Source of the DNA: Streptomyces nymphaeiformis | GTDB taxonomy: Bacteria > Actinomycetota > Actinomycetes > Streptomycetales > Streptomycetaceae | Assembly: GCF_014203895.1 (NCBI RefSeq) | Contig: NZ_JACHJY010000006.1 | Span: forward strand, 434,001 to 498,000 | Direction of reading: 5' to 3' | Length of the DNA stretch: 64,000 nt | In this document: positions 27,909-36,380 of the stretch, piece after piece | Position numbering within the stretch: position 1 is the first letter of the stretch | Layout of the letters: each line of letters opens with the position of its first letter | Notes under the pieces: model-generated | Database searches by the model: none | The model's input: only the letters and a program-made list of their open reading frames with translations | What the model was told of the DNA's origin: nothing | Position numbers and translations under genes: made by a program

Positions 27909-28020
27909 GATGGGCGATCCTTCCACTAATCTCGGCAGGTGCCGATGTGTCTATAGAGGCGGGCGTAACGGCCCGCTACGACCCGCGCACTAGGCGGCGC
28001 GGATCAATGCGCGAGCCGAA

Positions 28021-28551
28021 TTACTCGGCACCGCCCTGCTCGGCGAGCTTGACGCGAAGCGCTTCCGCAGTGCGGACGAACTTCGACGGCAGCGCCTGGA
28101 AGAGCGAGGCAGCCTGAGACTGCTTGCCCTTGAAGGCACCGGCCAGCTTGCTGAGCAGAACCTCGCGGGACTCGAGGTCCGCAAGCTTCTTGATGTCGTC
28201 GGCGGAGAGAGCCTTACCGTCAAGGACACCGGCCTTGATGATGAGGTTCGGGTTCTCCTTGGCGAAGTCACGCAGGGCCTTCGCCGACTCCACCGGGTCA
28301 CCGGTGACGAAGGCGACCGCGGTCGGACCAGCGAAGTGCTCGTCCAGTGCGGTGATCCCGGCCTCGTTGGCCGCAATCTTGGTCAGCGTGTTCTTCACCA
28401 CGGCGTACTGGGCGTTCTCACCGAGGGAACGACGCAGCGTCTTGAGCTGCGCGACGGTGAGACCCCGGTACTCGGTCAGCACGGCGGCGTTGGAGCTCTG
28501 GAACGCGTCCTTGAGCTCGGCCACCGATGCAGCCTTGTTGGGCGTCGGCAT
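28021..28551 (-). CDS. rplJ: 50S ribosomal protein L10
   Basis: The protein has 176 residues and starts at ATG (MPTPNKAASVAEL). It has L10 features (LTEYRGLTVAQLKTLRRSL, FVTGDPVESAKAL) and a C-terminal helix for L7/L12 dimers. It anchors the stalk on 23S rRNA and, in the L10-L12 complex, usually represses its own mRNA leader. Confidence 0.97.
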   Translation of the reverse strand: MPTPNKAASVAELKDAFQSSNAAVLTEYRGLTVAQLKTLRRSLGENAQYAVVKNTLTKIAANEAGITALDEHFAGPTAVAFVTGDPVESAKALRDFAKENPNLIIKAGVLDGKALSADDIKKLADLESREVLLSKLAGAFKGKQSQAASLFQALPSKFVRTAEALRVKLAEQGGAE

Positions 28552-28801
28552 AGTGCTTCAGCCTCCTTCCGGGTGATGAGGACCGCTCAGAAGGGGACTG
28601 AACAAAACAAAACGCCCCGGGCGCAGGCGCACGGGGCTGAGCTCGACCGAATCGTGAAATCCGGGAACCTTCCACAGTCACCTGCGCGGGTCGTCCGTCG
28701 TGAGCGGATCCTTCGGCCACCGCACCCGGTAAGGGCACAGCAACGACCAGCGGTCTTTGGCTTCTGTGGAAGCGTACGTGATGGCCTGGGCCAGGAGCAA
28801 A
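28552..28801 (-). promoter_or_regulatory. rplJ leader region, possible L10-L12 autoregulation site
   Basis: This gap of 250 bases before rplJ has several GC hairpins (for instance around 28612-28640) and a ribosome site right before 28551. A leader bound by L10-L12 is usual in bacteria; the exact folded motif was not proved here. Confidence 0.4.
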
Positions 28802-29626
28802 TCAGCCCCTGCCGAGGCGCTTCAGGAGATCCACGAAGGCGACGGTCTCGCCGGCGGGCGGGGCCTGGACTGCGGCCTCGGCGCCGAAGTCGGAGTACTT
28901 CGTGGTGAGCGCGGTGCTGGTCCCGCCGGCCTCCGAAGCGACGCGGGTCTCCATCGGGTAGCCGTCCGCGCCGATCCAGACCTGCACGAACGTGCCGTCG
29001 GGAAGCTCGCCCTCGTACCCCTGCGCCCCCTTGAAGTCGCCGCGCGTCCCGGGGCCGAGGTGCTTGACCGCCGACGACCCGGCGAGGAGGCCGAGCTCCT
29101 TGGGCAGGTCCATGTTCGCGGCCGTCAGACCGCCGGTCAGCTGGACCGTCAGCTCGTCCCCGCCGGCGGCGCCCCCGGCCTCCACCTTCAGCCAGCGCTT
29201 GCCGCCCGTCTGCGCGGTGAGCCCCTTGCCCAGGTCCACATAGGTGGCCTCGCCGGCCGTGACCACGCGCGTCTCGACGGGAGCGCCGGGGATGTCGGCC
29301 AGGTACGACGAGTCGAAGACCTTCAGATCGGCGGCCACGGGACCCCACGCCTGGACACCGGTGAACGTGCTGCCGCCCGGCGCCTTCCCACCCCCCACGG
29401 TGAGGCGCATCTCGACCTTGGCGCTCTTCGCCGCCGAGGTCCTGGCGTACGCGGCCCGGACGGCCTTCGCGGCCTCCTCCGGGCTCTGGGTGGCCTGCGC
29501 GCCCGGCTGCGCCGTCGCGGAGGCCCCGGCCGCCTTCGTACCGCCGTCGCCGTCCTGACACCCCACGGCACCCGCCACGACGGCGAGGGCCACCACGGCG
29601 TACCTCCATCGGCTCCTGCTCGTCAC
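28802..29626 (-). CDS. lipoprotein of the LppX/LprG-like type
   Basis: The protein has 274 residues. The N-terminus MTSRSRWRYAVVALAVVAG continues to a lipobox with Cys23 (AVGC), so it is lipidated and outside the membrane. After a low-complexity linker (GGTKAAGASATAQPGAQATQ) the body has an Ala/Val beta pattern as in LppX/LprG proteins, which bind lipids in a half-barrel (SAKVEMRLTVGGGKAPGG, GEATYVDLGKGL, FVQVWIGADGYPMETRV). It is the odd gene between rplA and rplJ; the terminator after rplA separates it. The ligand is unknown. Confidence 0.7.
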   Translation of the reverse strand: MTSRSRWRYAVVALAVVAGAVGCQDGDGGTKAAGASATAQPGAQATQSPEEAAKAVRAAYARTSAAKSAKVEMRLTVGGGKAPGGSTFTGVQAWGPVAADLKVFDSSYLADIPGAPVETRVVTAGEATYVDLGKGLTAQTGGKRWLKVEAGGAAGGDELTVQLTGGLTAANMDLPKELGLLAGSSAVKHLGPGTRGDFKGAQGYEGELPDGTFVQVWIGADGYPMETRVASEAGGTSTALTTKYSDFGAEAAVQAPPAGETVAFVDLLKRLGRG

Positions 29627-29661
29627 GGTTCCCCACCCCTTGATCGTTCTCGTGCACGAAA

Positions 29662-29695
29662 CCGGCCCCGCACCTCCGGAGAGGTGCGGGGCCGG
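29662..29695 (-). terminator. terminator of rplKA
   Basis: A perfect 15-bp stem (29662-29676 with 29681-29695, loop CGGA) lies just after rplA and separates the L11-L1 operon from the lipoprotein. Confidence 0.85.
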
Positions 29696-29721
29696 CTGAC
29701 CACTCAGCGAGCCTGTGGGGC

Positions 29722-30450
29722 TCAGACCGCGGCCGGGTCCTCCTCGACGAGGAGGTTGCGGGTGCGGTTGGAGTCCAGCGGGATGCCGGGGCCCATCGTC
29801 GTCGTGAGGGCCGCCTTCTTGATGTAGCGACCCTTCGCGGCGGACGGCTTCAGACGGAGGATCTCCTCCAGGGCCGCGGCGTAGTTCTCGACCAGCTTCG
29901 TCTCGTCGAAGGAGACCTTGCCGATGATGAAGTGGAGGTTCGAGTGCTTGTCGACGCGGAACTCGATCTTGCCGCCCTTGATGTCGTTGACAGCCTTCGC
30001 GACATCGGGGGTGACGGTGCCGACCTTGGGGTTCGGCATGAGACCACGCGGGCCGAGGACGCGGCCGAGGCGGCCGACCTTGCCCATGAGGTCCGGGGTG
30101 GCCACAACGGCGTCGAACTCGTTCAGGCGGTTGCCCTTGGAGATCTCGTCGATGAGCTCGTCGGAGCCGACGATGTCGGCACCCGCGGCGATCGCGGCCT
30201 CGGCACGCTCACCGGTCGCGAAGACCAGGACCCGGGCGGTCTTGCCGGTGCCGTGCGGGAGGTTCACGGTGCCACGGACCATCTGGTCGGCCTTGCGCGG
30301 GTCGACACCCAGGCGGAAGGCGACCTCGACGGTGCCGTCGAACTTCGTGGTGGCGGTCTCCTTGGCGAGGCGGACGGCCTCGAGGGGAGCGTAGAGCCGC
30401 TCGCGGTCGATCTTGGCGTCCGCGTTGCGGAGAGCCTTGCTGCGCTTCAC
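29722..30450 (-). CDS. rplA: 50S ribosomal protein L1
   Basis: The protein has 242 residues and a typical L1 sequence (GRVLGPRGLMPNPKVGTVT, FRVDKHSNLHFIIGK). It forms the L1 stalk near the tRNA exit site and usually represses rplKA translation by binding its mRNA. It follows rplK by 79 bases. Confidence 0.97.
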   Translation of the reverse strand: MKRSKALRNADAKIDRERLYAPLEAVRLAKETATTKFDGTVEVAFRLGVDPRKADQMVRGTVNLPHGTGKTARVLVFATGERAEAAIAAGADIVGSDELIDEISKGNRLNEFDAVVATPDLMGKVGRLGRVLGPRGLMPNPKVGTVTPDVAKAVNDIKGGKIEFRVDKHSNLHFIIGKVSFDETKLVENYAAALEEILRLKPSAAKGRYIKKAALTTTMGPGIPLDSNRTRNLLVEEDPAAV

Positions 30451-30529
30451 TGCTTCTCCTGTGGTTCAGGGGTGGAGTCGTGGTGCGGGCCGCGCCGGCC
30501 CTACCACTGAAAGGTCAAACGGGGGGTGA

Positions 30530-30964
30530 TCAGCCCTCGACCGTGATGCCCATGGAGCGGGCGGTGCCAGCGATGATCTTGGACGCGGCGTCCAGGTCGT
30601 TGGCGTTGAGGTCGGGGAGCTTGACCGTGGCGATCTCGCGGACCTGGGCGGCCGTGAGCTTGGCGACCTTGGTCTTGTGCGGCTCGCCGGAGCCCTTCTC
30701 CACACCCGCGGCCTTGAGGATCAGCTTGGCGGCCGGCGGAGTCTTGGTGATGAAGGTGAAGGTGCGGTCTTCGTAGACCGTGATCTCCACCGGCACGACC
30801 ATGCCACGCTGCGACTCGGTCGCGGCGTTGTAGGCCTTGCAGAACTCCATGATGTTGACGCCGTGCTGACCGAGCGCGGGGCCGACCGGCGGGGCCGGGT
30901 TGGCCGCACCGGCGTTGATCTGGAGCTTGATAAGCCCCGTGACCTTCTTCTTCTTGGGAGGCAT
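30530..30964 (-). CDS. rplK: 50S ribosomal protein L11
   Basis: The protein has 144 residues ([35 protein letters not shown]). It binds the GTPase-associated 23S rRNA centre and is needed for RelA-dependent ppGpp synthesis and thiopeptide sensitivity (established). It is first in the rplKA pair. Confidence 0.97.
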
Positions 30965-31070
30965 TGCTCTCTCCGGGTCCTAGTGAGAGTGTTCAGCCCG
31001 CCTTCCGGTCATCCGGATGCAGGCATACCGCACAACGATAACGGGTATAGACGTGCGGCTAAAAACCGAG

Positions 31071-31105
31071 CAGGTCAGAGCGGCTGCGAGAGCCACTCTG
31101 ACCTG
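31071..31105 (-). terminator. terminator of nusG
   Basis: CAGGTCAGAGCGGCT pairs with AGCCACTCTGACCTG, one mismatch, 5-base loop. It lies after nusG and before rplK, which thus has its own promoter. Confidence 0.75.
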
Positions 31106-31122
31106 GTCGGAAGACGGTGAGA

Positions 31123-31983
31123 TCAGTTCTTCTGGATCTGGTCGAAGCTGAGCTCGACCGGGGTCTCGCGACCGAAGATCTCGACGAGGCCCTTGACCTT
31201 CTTGGAGTCCGGGTTGATCTCGTTGATCGTGGCCTGGAGCGTCGCGAACGGGCCGTCGGTGACGGTGACCGAGTCGCCGACCTCGAAGTCCAGGACCTGG
31301 ACCTCCAGCTTGCGGGCCGGAGCCGGCTTGCCCTCGGCCTCGGCGGCCTCGCGGGCGGCCTTCTCCTCGGCCTCCGGGGCGAGCATCTTGACGATCTCGT
31401 CCAGGGTCAGCGGGTACGGGTCGTAGGCGTTGCCCACGAAGCCGGTGACGCCGGGGGTGTTGCGGACGACGCCCCAGGACTCGTTCGTCAGGTCCATGCG
31501 GACGAGGACGTAGCCGGGGAGCTTGTTCTGCTTGACGTTCTTCCGCTCGCCGCCCTTGATCTGGACGATCTCTTCCTCGGGGACCTCGGCCTGGTAGATG
31601 AAGTCCTCGACGTTGAGCGAGACGGCACGCTGCTCGAGGTTGGCCTTCACGCGCTTCTCGTAGCCCGCGTAGGTGTGGATGACGTACCACTCGCCGGGGA
31701 GGGTGCGGAGCTCCTCGCGGAGCGCGGCGACCGGGTCGACCGGGGCGGCCGGCTCGGCCTCCTCCTCGGTCTCGTCCTCGGCCTCGACGGTGTCGTCCTC
31801 GTCGGCCTCGTCCGCAGCGTCCTCGTCCTCGTCGACCTCGTCGACCTCGACGTCCTCGTCCGCAGCGTCCTCAGCAGCGTCGACCTCGACGTCCTCGACG
31901 TCCTCGTCGGCGGCCTCGACGATGTCCAGCTCGTCCTCGACGGACTCGGACTCGAAGGCGTCGTTCAGGTTCGCGTCAGACAC
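31123..31983 (-). CDS. nusG: transcription termination/antitermination factor NusG
   Basis: The protein has 286 residues from the GTG at 31983, behind GGAAGAAG. Residues about 1-105 are an acidic Asp/Glu-rich extension as found in Streptomyces NusG. Then come the NGN domain (GEWYVIHTYAGYEKRVKANL ... PGYVLVRMDLTNESWGVVRN) and the KOW domain (FEVGDSVTVTDGPFATLQAT). NusG binds RNA polymerase and connects it to Rho or the ribosome. It follows secE by 43 bases. Confidence 0.95.
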   Translation of the reverse strand: MSDANLNDAFESESVEDELDIVEAADEDVEDVEVDAAEDAADEDVEVDEVDEDEDAADEADEDDTVEAEDETEEEAEPAAPVDPVAALREELRTLPGEWYVIHTYAGYEKRVKANLEQRAVSLNVEDFIYQAEVPEEEIVQIKGGERKNVKQNKLPGYVLVRMDLTNESWGVVRNTPGVTGFVGNAYDPYPLTLDEIVKMLAPEAEEKAAREAAEAEGKPAPARKLEVQVLDFEVGDSVTVTDGPFATLQATINEINPDSKKVKGLVEIFGRETPVELSFDQIQKN

Positions 31984-32026
31984 GGTGGCTGCTTCTTCCT
32001 GCGATACAGATGGGTGGAACAAAAAG

Positions 32027-32314
32027 TCAGCCGAAGACGTACTTGACTGCTTCCTGGAAGCCATAGTCAATCACGGTGACAAGGCCGATCATGATGACGA
32101 CGAAGACAATCACCACGGACGTGTACGACGTCAGCTGGTTGCGCGTGGGCCAGACGACCTTGCGGAGCTCCGCGATGATCTGGCGGTAGAAGAGCGCGAG
32201 ACGGCCCAGAGGGCCCTTCTTTCCGCGCTTGCCGCCCTTACGGGACTTCTTCTTCGACTCGGTGGTCTCGTCATCGGCATCAGGCATGTCGATGGAGCCT
32301 ACGGCGTCCGTCAC
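32027..32314 (-). CDS. secE: preprotein translocase subunit SecE
   Basis: The protein has 95 residues and starts at GTG. It has a charged N-terminus (SKKKSRKGGKRGKKGP), the conserved amphipathic stretch RQIIAELRKVVWPTRNQL, and a single membrane segment (SVVIVFVVIMIGLVTVID). It clamps SecY. It is directly upstream of nusG, as in nearly all bacteria. Confidence 0.97.
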   Translation of the reverse strand: MTDAVGSIDMPDADDETTESKKKSRKGGKRGKKGPLGRLALFYRQIIAELRKVVWPTRNQLTSYTSVVIVFVVIMIGLVTVIDYGFQEAVKYVFG

Positions 32315-32419
32315 GATCTCTCACCTGATTCCGGGTCGGCCGTGCCGCGCCCGGGTGGAGCCGCACGGCGGTGCAATGAAGTACGTACACATGCGCACAA
32401 CACCTGGCGGTGTGTGTAG

Positions 32420-32492
32420 CAGGGCCGGAGGGACTTGAACCCCCAACCGCCGGTTTTGGAGACCGGTGCTCTACCAATTGAGCTACGACCCT
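32420..32492 (-). tRNA. tRNA-Trp (CCA)
   Basis: A 73-base cloverleaf reads AGGGTCG ... with D arm AGCTC, anticodon loop CTCCAAAA giving CCA, T arm GGGGTTCAAGTCCC, acceptor CGGCCCT and discriminator G, as expected for tRNA-Trp. No encoded CCA tail. It precedes secE. Confidence 0.95.
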
Positions 32493-32697
32493 TTGTCGGT
32501 GCCCCTCAACCTACCGCATCGTGAGATGTGGTCGCTGTGGGCCAACGAGGAGTGAGCATACGTGGTCAGGGGCCCCTACGTCGAACAGGAACTGCGCCGA
32601 CCTGCCGTCGGAAGCGCGTACGACCGGGAATGACCGTTCCTGTCCGGTCCGTGAAACCCGTGTGCCGGGCCCTTACGGGGTCTGGGACGATGGCCGC
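32493..32697. promoter_or_regulatory. divergent region between tRNA-Trp and the aminotransferase
   Basis: About 205 bases between the leftward tRNA-Trp (then secE) and the rightward aminotransferase hold both promoters. I see no gene. Confidence 0.4.
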
Positions 32698-33924
32698 ATG
32701 AGCGCTGCTACCCCTCCCACCGAGCGTCGGGTCTCCGCCCGGATCGGTGCGATCTCCGAGTCCGCCACCCTCGCCGTCGACGCCAAGGCCAAGGCACTCA
32801 AGGCCGCCGGTCGCCCGGTGATCGGTTTCGGCGCGGGTGAGCCCGACTTCCCGACCCCGGACTACATCGTCGAGGCGGCCGTCGAGGCCTGCAAGAACCC
32901 CAAGTACCACCGCTACACGCCGGCCGGCGGTCTGCCCGAGCTGAAGGCCGCGATCGCCGCCAAGACGCTGCGCGACTCCGGCTACGAGGTCGACGCCTCC
33001 CAGGTCCTGGTGACCAACGGCGGCAAGCAGGCGATCTACGAGGCCTTCGCCGCGATCCTCGACCCGGGCGACGAGGTCATCGTCCCGGCGCCGTACTGGA
33101 CGACGTACCCCGAGTCGATCCGCCTCGCGGGCGGCGTCCCGGTGGAGGTCGTCGCCGACGAGACCACCGGCTACCGGGTCTCGGTGGAGCAGCTGGAGGC
33201 GGCGCGCACGGAGAAGACCAAGGTCGTCCTCTTCGTCTCCCCCTCGAACCCGACCGGCGCGGTCTACAGCGAGGCGGACGCCGAGGCGATCGGCCGCTGG
33301 GCCGTCGAGCACGGTCTGTGGGTCCTGACGGACGAGATCTACGAGCACCTGGTCTACGGCGACGCGAAGTTCACCTCGCTGCCGACGCTGGTGCCCGAGC
33401 TGCGCGACAAGTGCATCGTGGTCAACGGCGTGGCGAAGACGTACGCGATGACGGGCTGGCGCGTCGGGTGGATCGTCGGCCCGAAGGACGTCGTGAAGGC
33501 CGCGACGAACCTGCAGTCGCACGCCACGTCCAACGTGAGCAACGTCGCGCAGGTCGCCGCGCTCGCCGCCGTCTCGGGCAACCTGGACGCGGTCGCGAAG
33601 ATGCGCGAGGCCTTCGACCGCCGCCGCCAGACGATCGTGCGGATGCTGAACGAGATCGAGGGCGTGTACTGCCCGACGCCGGAGGGCGCGTTCTACGCGT
33701 ACCCGTCGGTGAAGGCGCTGCTCGGCAAGGAGATCCGCGGCAAGCGCCCGCAGACCTCGGTCGAGCTGGCCGCCCTGATCCTGGACGAGGCCGAGGTCGC
33801 GGTCGTCCCGGGCGAGGCCTTCGGCACCCCGGGCTACCTGCGCCTTTCCTACGCGCTGGGCGACGAGGACCTGGTGGAGGGCGTGTCCCGGATCCAGAAG
33901 CTCCTCGCCGAGGCGCGCGACTGA
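32698..33924 (+). CDS. aspC: class I pyridoxal-phosphate aminotransferase, AspC type
   Basis: The protein has 408 residues from the ATG at 32698. It has the family signatures: VIGFGAGEPDFPTPDYI, YTPAGGLPELKAAIA, SPSNPTGAVYS, DEIYEHLVYG, the PLP lysine in AKTYAMTGWRVGW and RLSYA near the end. Such enzymes move amino groups between aspartate (or other acids) and 2-oxoglutarate. The gene is single and followed by a strong terminator. Substrate range cannot be read from sequence. Confidence 0.88.
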   Translation: MSAATPPTERRVSARIGAISESATLAVDAKAKALKAAGRPVIGFGAGEPDFPTPDYIVEAAVEACKNPKYHRYTPAGGLPELKAAIAAKTLRDSGYEVDASQVLVTNGGKQAIYEAFAAILDPGDEVIVPAPYWTTYPESIRLAGGVPVEVVADETTGYRVSVEQLEAARTEKTKVVLFVSPSNPTGAVYSEADAEAIGRWAVEHGLWVLTDEIYEHLVYGDAKFTSLPTLVPELRDKCIVVNGVAKTYAMTGWRVGWIVGPKDVVKAATNLQSHATSNVSNVAQVAALAAVSGNLDAVAKMREAFDRRRQTIVRMLNEIEGVYCPTPEGAFYAYPSVKALLGKEIRGKRPQTSVELAALILDEAEVAVVPGEAFGTPGYLRLSYALGDEDLVEGVSRIQKLLAEARD

Positions 33925-33943
33925 GCTGGCGACGTTGCTGGCT

Positions 33944-33979
33944 GGGCCCCTGGTTCTCCGGAACCGGGGGCCCGTTTTT
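33944..33979 (+). terminator. intrinsic terminator after the aminotransferase gene
   Basis: GGGCCCCTGGTTC pairs with the following GGAACC-GGGGGCCC (loop TCC, one wobble) and ends in GTTTTTA. Confidence 0.85.
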
Positions 33980-34048
33980 ACGTTCTAGCAAGGTCCCGAT
34001 CGGGGAAACGGACTGTATTCGTCCATTCGGGTGCGGCAGTATCGGGCA

Positions 34049-35068
34049 ATGGAGCACCCACGCGATCTCACCCTGCTGCCCAAGGCCCATCTGCACCTGC
34101 ACTTCACCGGCTCGATGCGGCCCACGACGCTGCTCGAACTCGCCGACAAGTACGGCGTGCACCTCCCGGAGGCGCTCAAGAGCGGTACGCCTCCCAGGCT
34201 GCGGGCCACCGACGAGCGCGGCTGGTTCCGCTTCCAGCGGCTGTACGACATCGCCCGCTCCTGCCTGCGCGCGCCGGAGGACATCCAGCGCCTGGTCCGG
34301 GAGGCGGCCCAGGAGGACGTCAGGGACGGCTCGGGGTGGCTGGAGATCCAGGTCGACCCCACCTCGTACGCCCCGCACCTGGGCGGTCTGATCCCGGCCC
34401 TGGAGATCATCCTGGACGCGGTCGACGCGGCCTCCAGGGAGACCGGGCTCGGGATGCGGGTGCTCGTCGCGGCGAACCGGATGAAGCACCCCCTGGAGGC
34501 GCGGACCCTGGCCCGGCTCGCAGTGCGCTTCGCGGACCGGGGCGTGGTCGGTTTCGGGCTCTCCAACGACGAACGGCGGGGCATGGCCCGGGACTTCGAC
34601 CGGGCCTTCGCGATCGCGCGGGAGGGCGGCCTCCTGGCGGCCCCGCACGGCGGAGAGCTGACGGGGCCCTCGTCCGTACGGGACTGCCTGGACGATCTGC
34701 GGGCGGCGCGGGTCGGGCACGGGGTGCGGTCGGCGGAGGACCCGCGGCTGCTGCGGAAGCTCGCCGAGCGGGGCGTGACCTGCGAGGTCTGCCCGGCGTC
34801 GAACGTGGCGCTCGGGGTGTACGAGAAGCACGAGGACGTCCCCCTGCGGACCCTGTTCGAGGCCGGGGTGCCGATGGCGCTCGGCGCGGACGACCCGCTG
34901 CTCTTCGGCTCGCGTCTCGCCGCCCAGTACGAGATCGCGCGGAAGCACCACGGGTTCACGGACGCGGAACTGGCGGAGCTGGCCCGTCAGTCGGTGCGGG
35001 GCTCGGCGGCGCCGGAGGACGTCCGGGCGAAGCTGCTGGCGGGGATCGACGACTGGATCAGCTGCTGA
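34049..35068 (+). CDS. adenosine deaminase-like amidohydrolase
   Basis: The protein has 339 residues from ATG 34049; GTG at 34031 is an alternative. Metal and catalytic elements of the adenosine/AMP deaminase family are visible: KAHLHLHFTGS (HxH), APHGGE (His and catalytic Glu), VGHGVR and GADDPLLFG (Asp pair). The family HxH motif usually ends in LDG; here it is FTG, so specificity may differ. It would deaminate adenosine or a related purine. Its 3' end overlaps the convergent TetR gene by 11 bases. Confidence 0.82.
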   Translation: MEHPRDLTLLPKAHLHLHFTGSMRPTTLLELADKYGVHLPEALKSGTPPRLRATDERGWFRFQRLYDIARSCLRAPEDIQRLVREAAQEDVRDGSGWLEIQVDPTSYAPHLGGLIPALEIILDAVDAASRETGLGMRVLVAANRMKHPLEARTLARLAVRFADRGVVGFGLSNDERRGMARDFDRAFAIAREGGLLAAPHGGELTGPSSVRDCLDDLRAARVGHGVRSAEDPRLLRKLAERGVTCEVCPASNVALGVYEKHEDVPLRTLFEAGVPMALGADDPLLFGSRLAAQYEIARKHHGFTDAELAELARQSVRGSAAPEDVRAKLLAGIDDWISC

Positions 35069-35657
35069 TCCCCGCGAGGAGGGTCCGGGCGAGGGCGCGG
35101 GCGAAGTCGTCGAGGGAGTCCGGCGGCCGGCGGTCCGGGGCCATCTCCCAGGCGAAGGAGCGCTGCACACAGGCTCCGAGGAGCAGGGACGCGGCGGCCA
35201 CCGGGTCGGCGTCGGCGCTGATGCGGCCGTGCCGCTGCTCGGCGCGGAGGTAGGCGGCGAGGCCTTCGATGGGCTTGTGGGGGCCCATCCCGTACGTGCG
35301 CATGGCCTCCTCGTGGCGCCGCTTGAGCTGCGGTTCCGCGTAGAGGGACGCGACGACCGGGAAGGTCTGCTCGTAGAAGAGCGCGGCCTGCCGGGCGACC
35401 CGGGTGAGGTTCTCCTCGACGGTGCGGCCGCCGGGGTCGGCGGCGAGCGCGCCGAGGAGCCCGCCGAGCTGGGGAAGTCGCTCGTTCAGGACGGCCAGGA
35501 AGAGCTCCTCCTTGCTGCTGAAGTACTTGTAGAGCGCGGCTTCCGAGCAGCCGGCCGCCTTGGCGATCTCCTTGGTGGTGGTCCGGGCGAGCCCCGCCGT
35601 GCGCATGAGGTCGCGGGCGGCGTCGACGATCCGGGTGCGGGTCGGCTTCTGTTCCAT
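35058..35657 (-). CDS. TetR-family transcriptional repressor
   Basis: The protein has 199 residues from the ATG at 35657 with GGAGGATGC upstream. Residues about 8-55 form the TetR HTH (ARDLMRTAGLARTTTKEIAK, AAGCSEAALYKYFSSKEEL). It diverges from the NAD(P)-binding gene over an 87-base region with two near-palindromes (35686-35701, 35709-35724), likely its operators, so it probably represses itself and that gene. The ligand is unknown. Confidence 0.88.
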   Translation of the reverse strand: MEQKPTRTRIVDAARDLMRTAGLARTTTKEIAKAAGCSEAALYKYFSSKEELFLAVLNERLPQLGGLLGALAADPGGRTVEENLTRVARQAALFYEQTFPVVASLYAEPQLKRRHEEAMRTYGMGPHKPIEGLAAYLRAEQRHGRISADADPVAAASLLLGACVQRSFAWEMAPDRRPPDSLDDFARALARTLLAGISS

Positions 35658-35685
35658 GCATCCTCCAGCCACGCTTGACGTACGA

Positions 35686-35724
35686 GTGAGTATCCACTCA
35701 CCCTGGGGGTGAGTGAATACTTAC
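35686..35724. promoter_or_regulatory. two probable TetR operators
   Basis: GTGAGT-ATCC-ACTCAC (35686-35701) and GTGAGT-GAAT-ACTTAC (35709-35724) share the form GTGAGT-N4-ACTYAC and lie 23 bp apart between the divergent TetR and NAD(P)-binding genes. Confidence 0.75.
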
Positions 35725-35744
35725 CCACCCGGGGAGGGTGCGAC

Positions 35745-36377
35745 ATGAAGCTCACAGTCTTCGGCGCGACCGGCGGCATCGGCCAGGAGATCGTCCGGCA
35801 GGCCCTGGCCTCGGGCCACGAGGTCACGGCGGTCGTGCGGGATCCGGCGCGGCTCACGGTGACCGGCACGCGCCTCACGGTCCGGCGGGCCGACCTGTCC
35901 GACCCCGAGGCCCTGCGCGGGGCCGTCGCGGGCCGGGACGCGGTGCTCTCGGGCCTCGGGGCCCGCAGCCGCGCGGACGCGGGCGTGACCGCGCGCCTCA
36001 CCCGCTCGGTGCTCGCGGCGATGGAGGCCGAGAAGACCCGCCGGCTCCTGGTGGTCAGCGCGGCCCCGCTCGGCCCGGTCCCGGACGGTCAGGCCCTCGT
36101 GGACAAGGCGGTCCTGGCGATCATCAACAACGTCCTCAAGGACGTCTACGCCGATCTGCGGGTCATGGAGTCGGACCTCGCCGCGAGCGCCACCGACTGG
36201 ACCTCCGTACGCCCGCCCAAGCTGACGAACAAGCCCGGCACGGGCCGGTACCGCAAGGTCGTCGGCGGCACCCCGTCCCGGGGCCGCTCCCTGGCCCGCG
36301 CCGACGTGGCACACGCGATGCTGGCGATGATCGACGACCCCGCGACGGTCGGGCAGGGCGTCGGCGTCGCGTACTGA
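35745..36377 (+). CDS. NAD(P)-binding protein (atypical SDR, NmrA-like)
   Basis: The protein has 210 residues from the ATG at 35745 with GGGAGGG upstream. It begins with a Rossmann motif (LTVFGATGGIGQEIVRQAL), then RRADLSDPEALRGAV, a typical nucleotide-binding turn. There is no YxxxK catalytic pair in the usual place, so an oxidoreductase-like or sensor role is possible. Divergence from TetR suggests inducible control. Confidence 0.8.
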   Translation: MKLTVFGATGGIGQEIVRQALASGHEVTAVVRDPARLTVTGTRLTVRRADLSDPEALRGAVAGRDAVLSGLGARSRADAGVTARLTRSVLAAMEAEKTRRLLVVSAAPLGPVPDGQALVDKAVLAIINNVLKDVYADLRVMESDLAASATDWTSVRPPKLTNKPGTGRYRKVVGGTPSRGRSLARADVAHAMLAMIDDPATVGQGVGVAY

Positions 36378-36380
36378 GGC

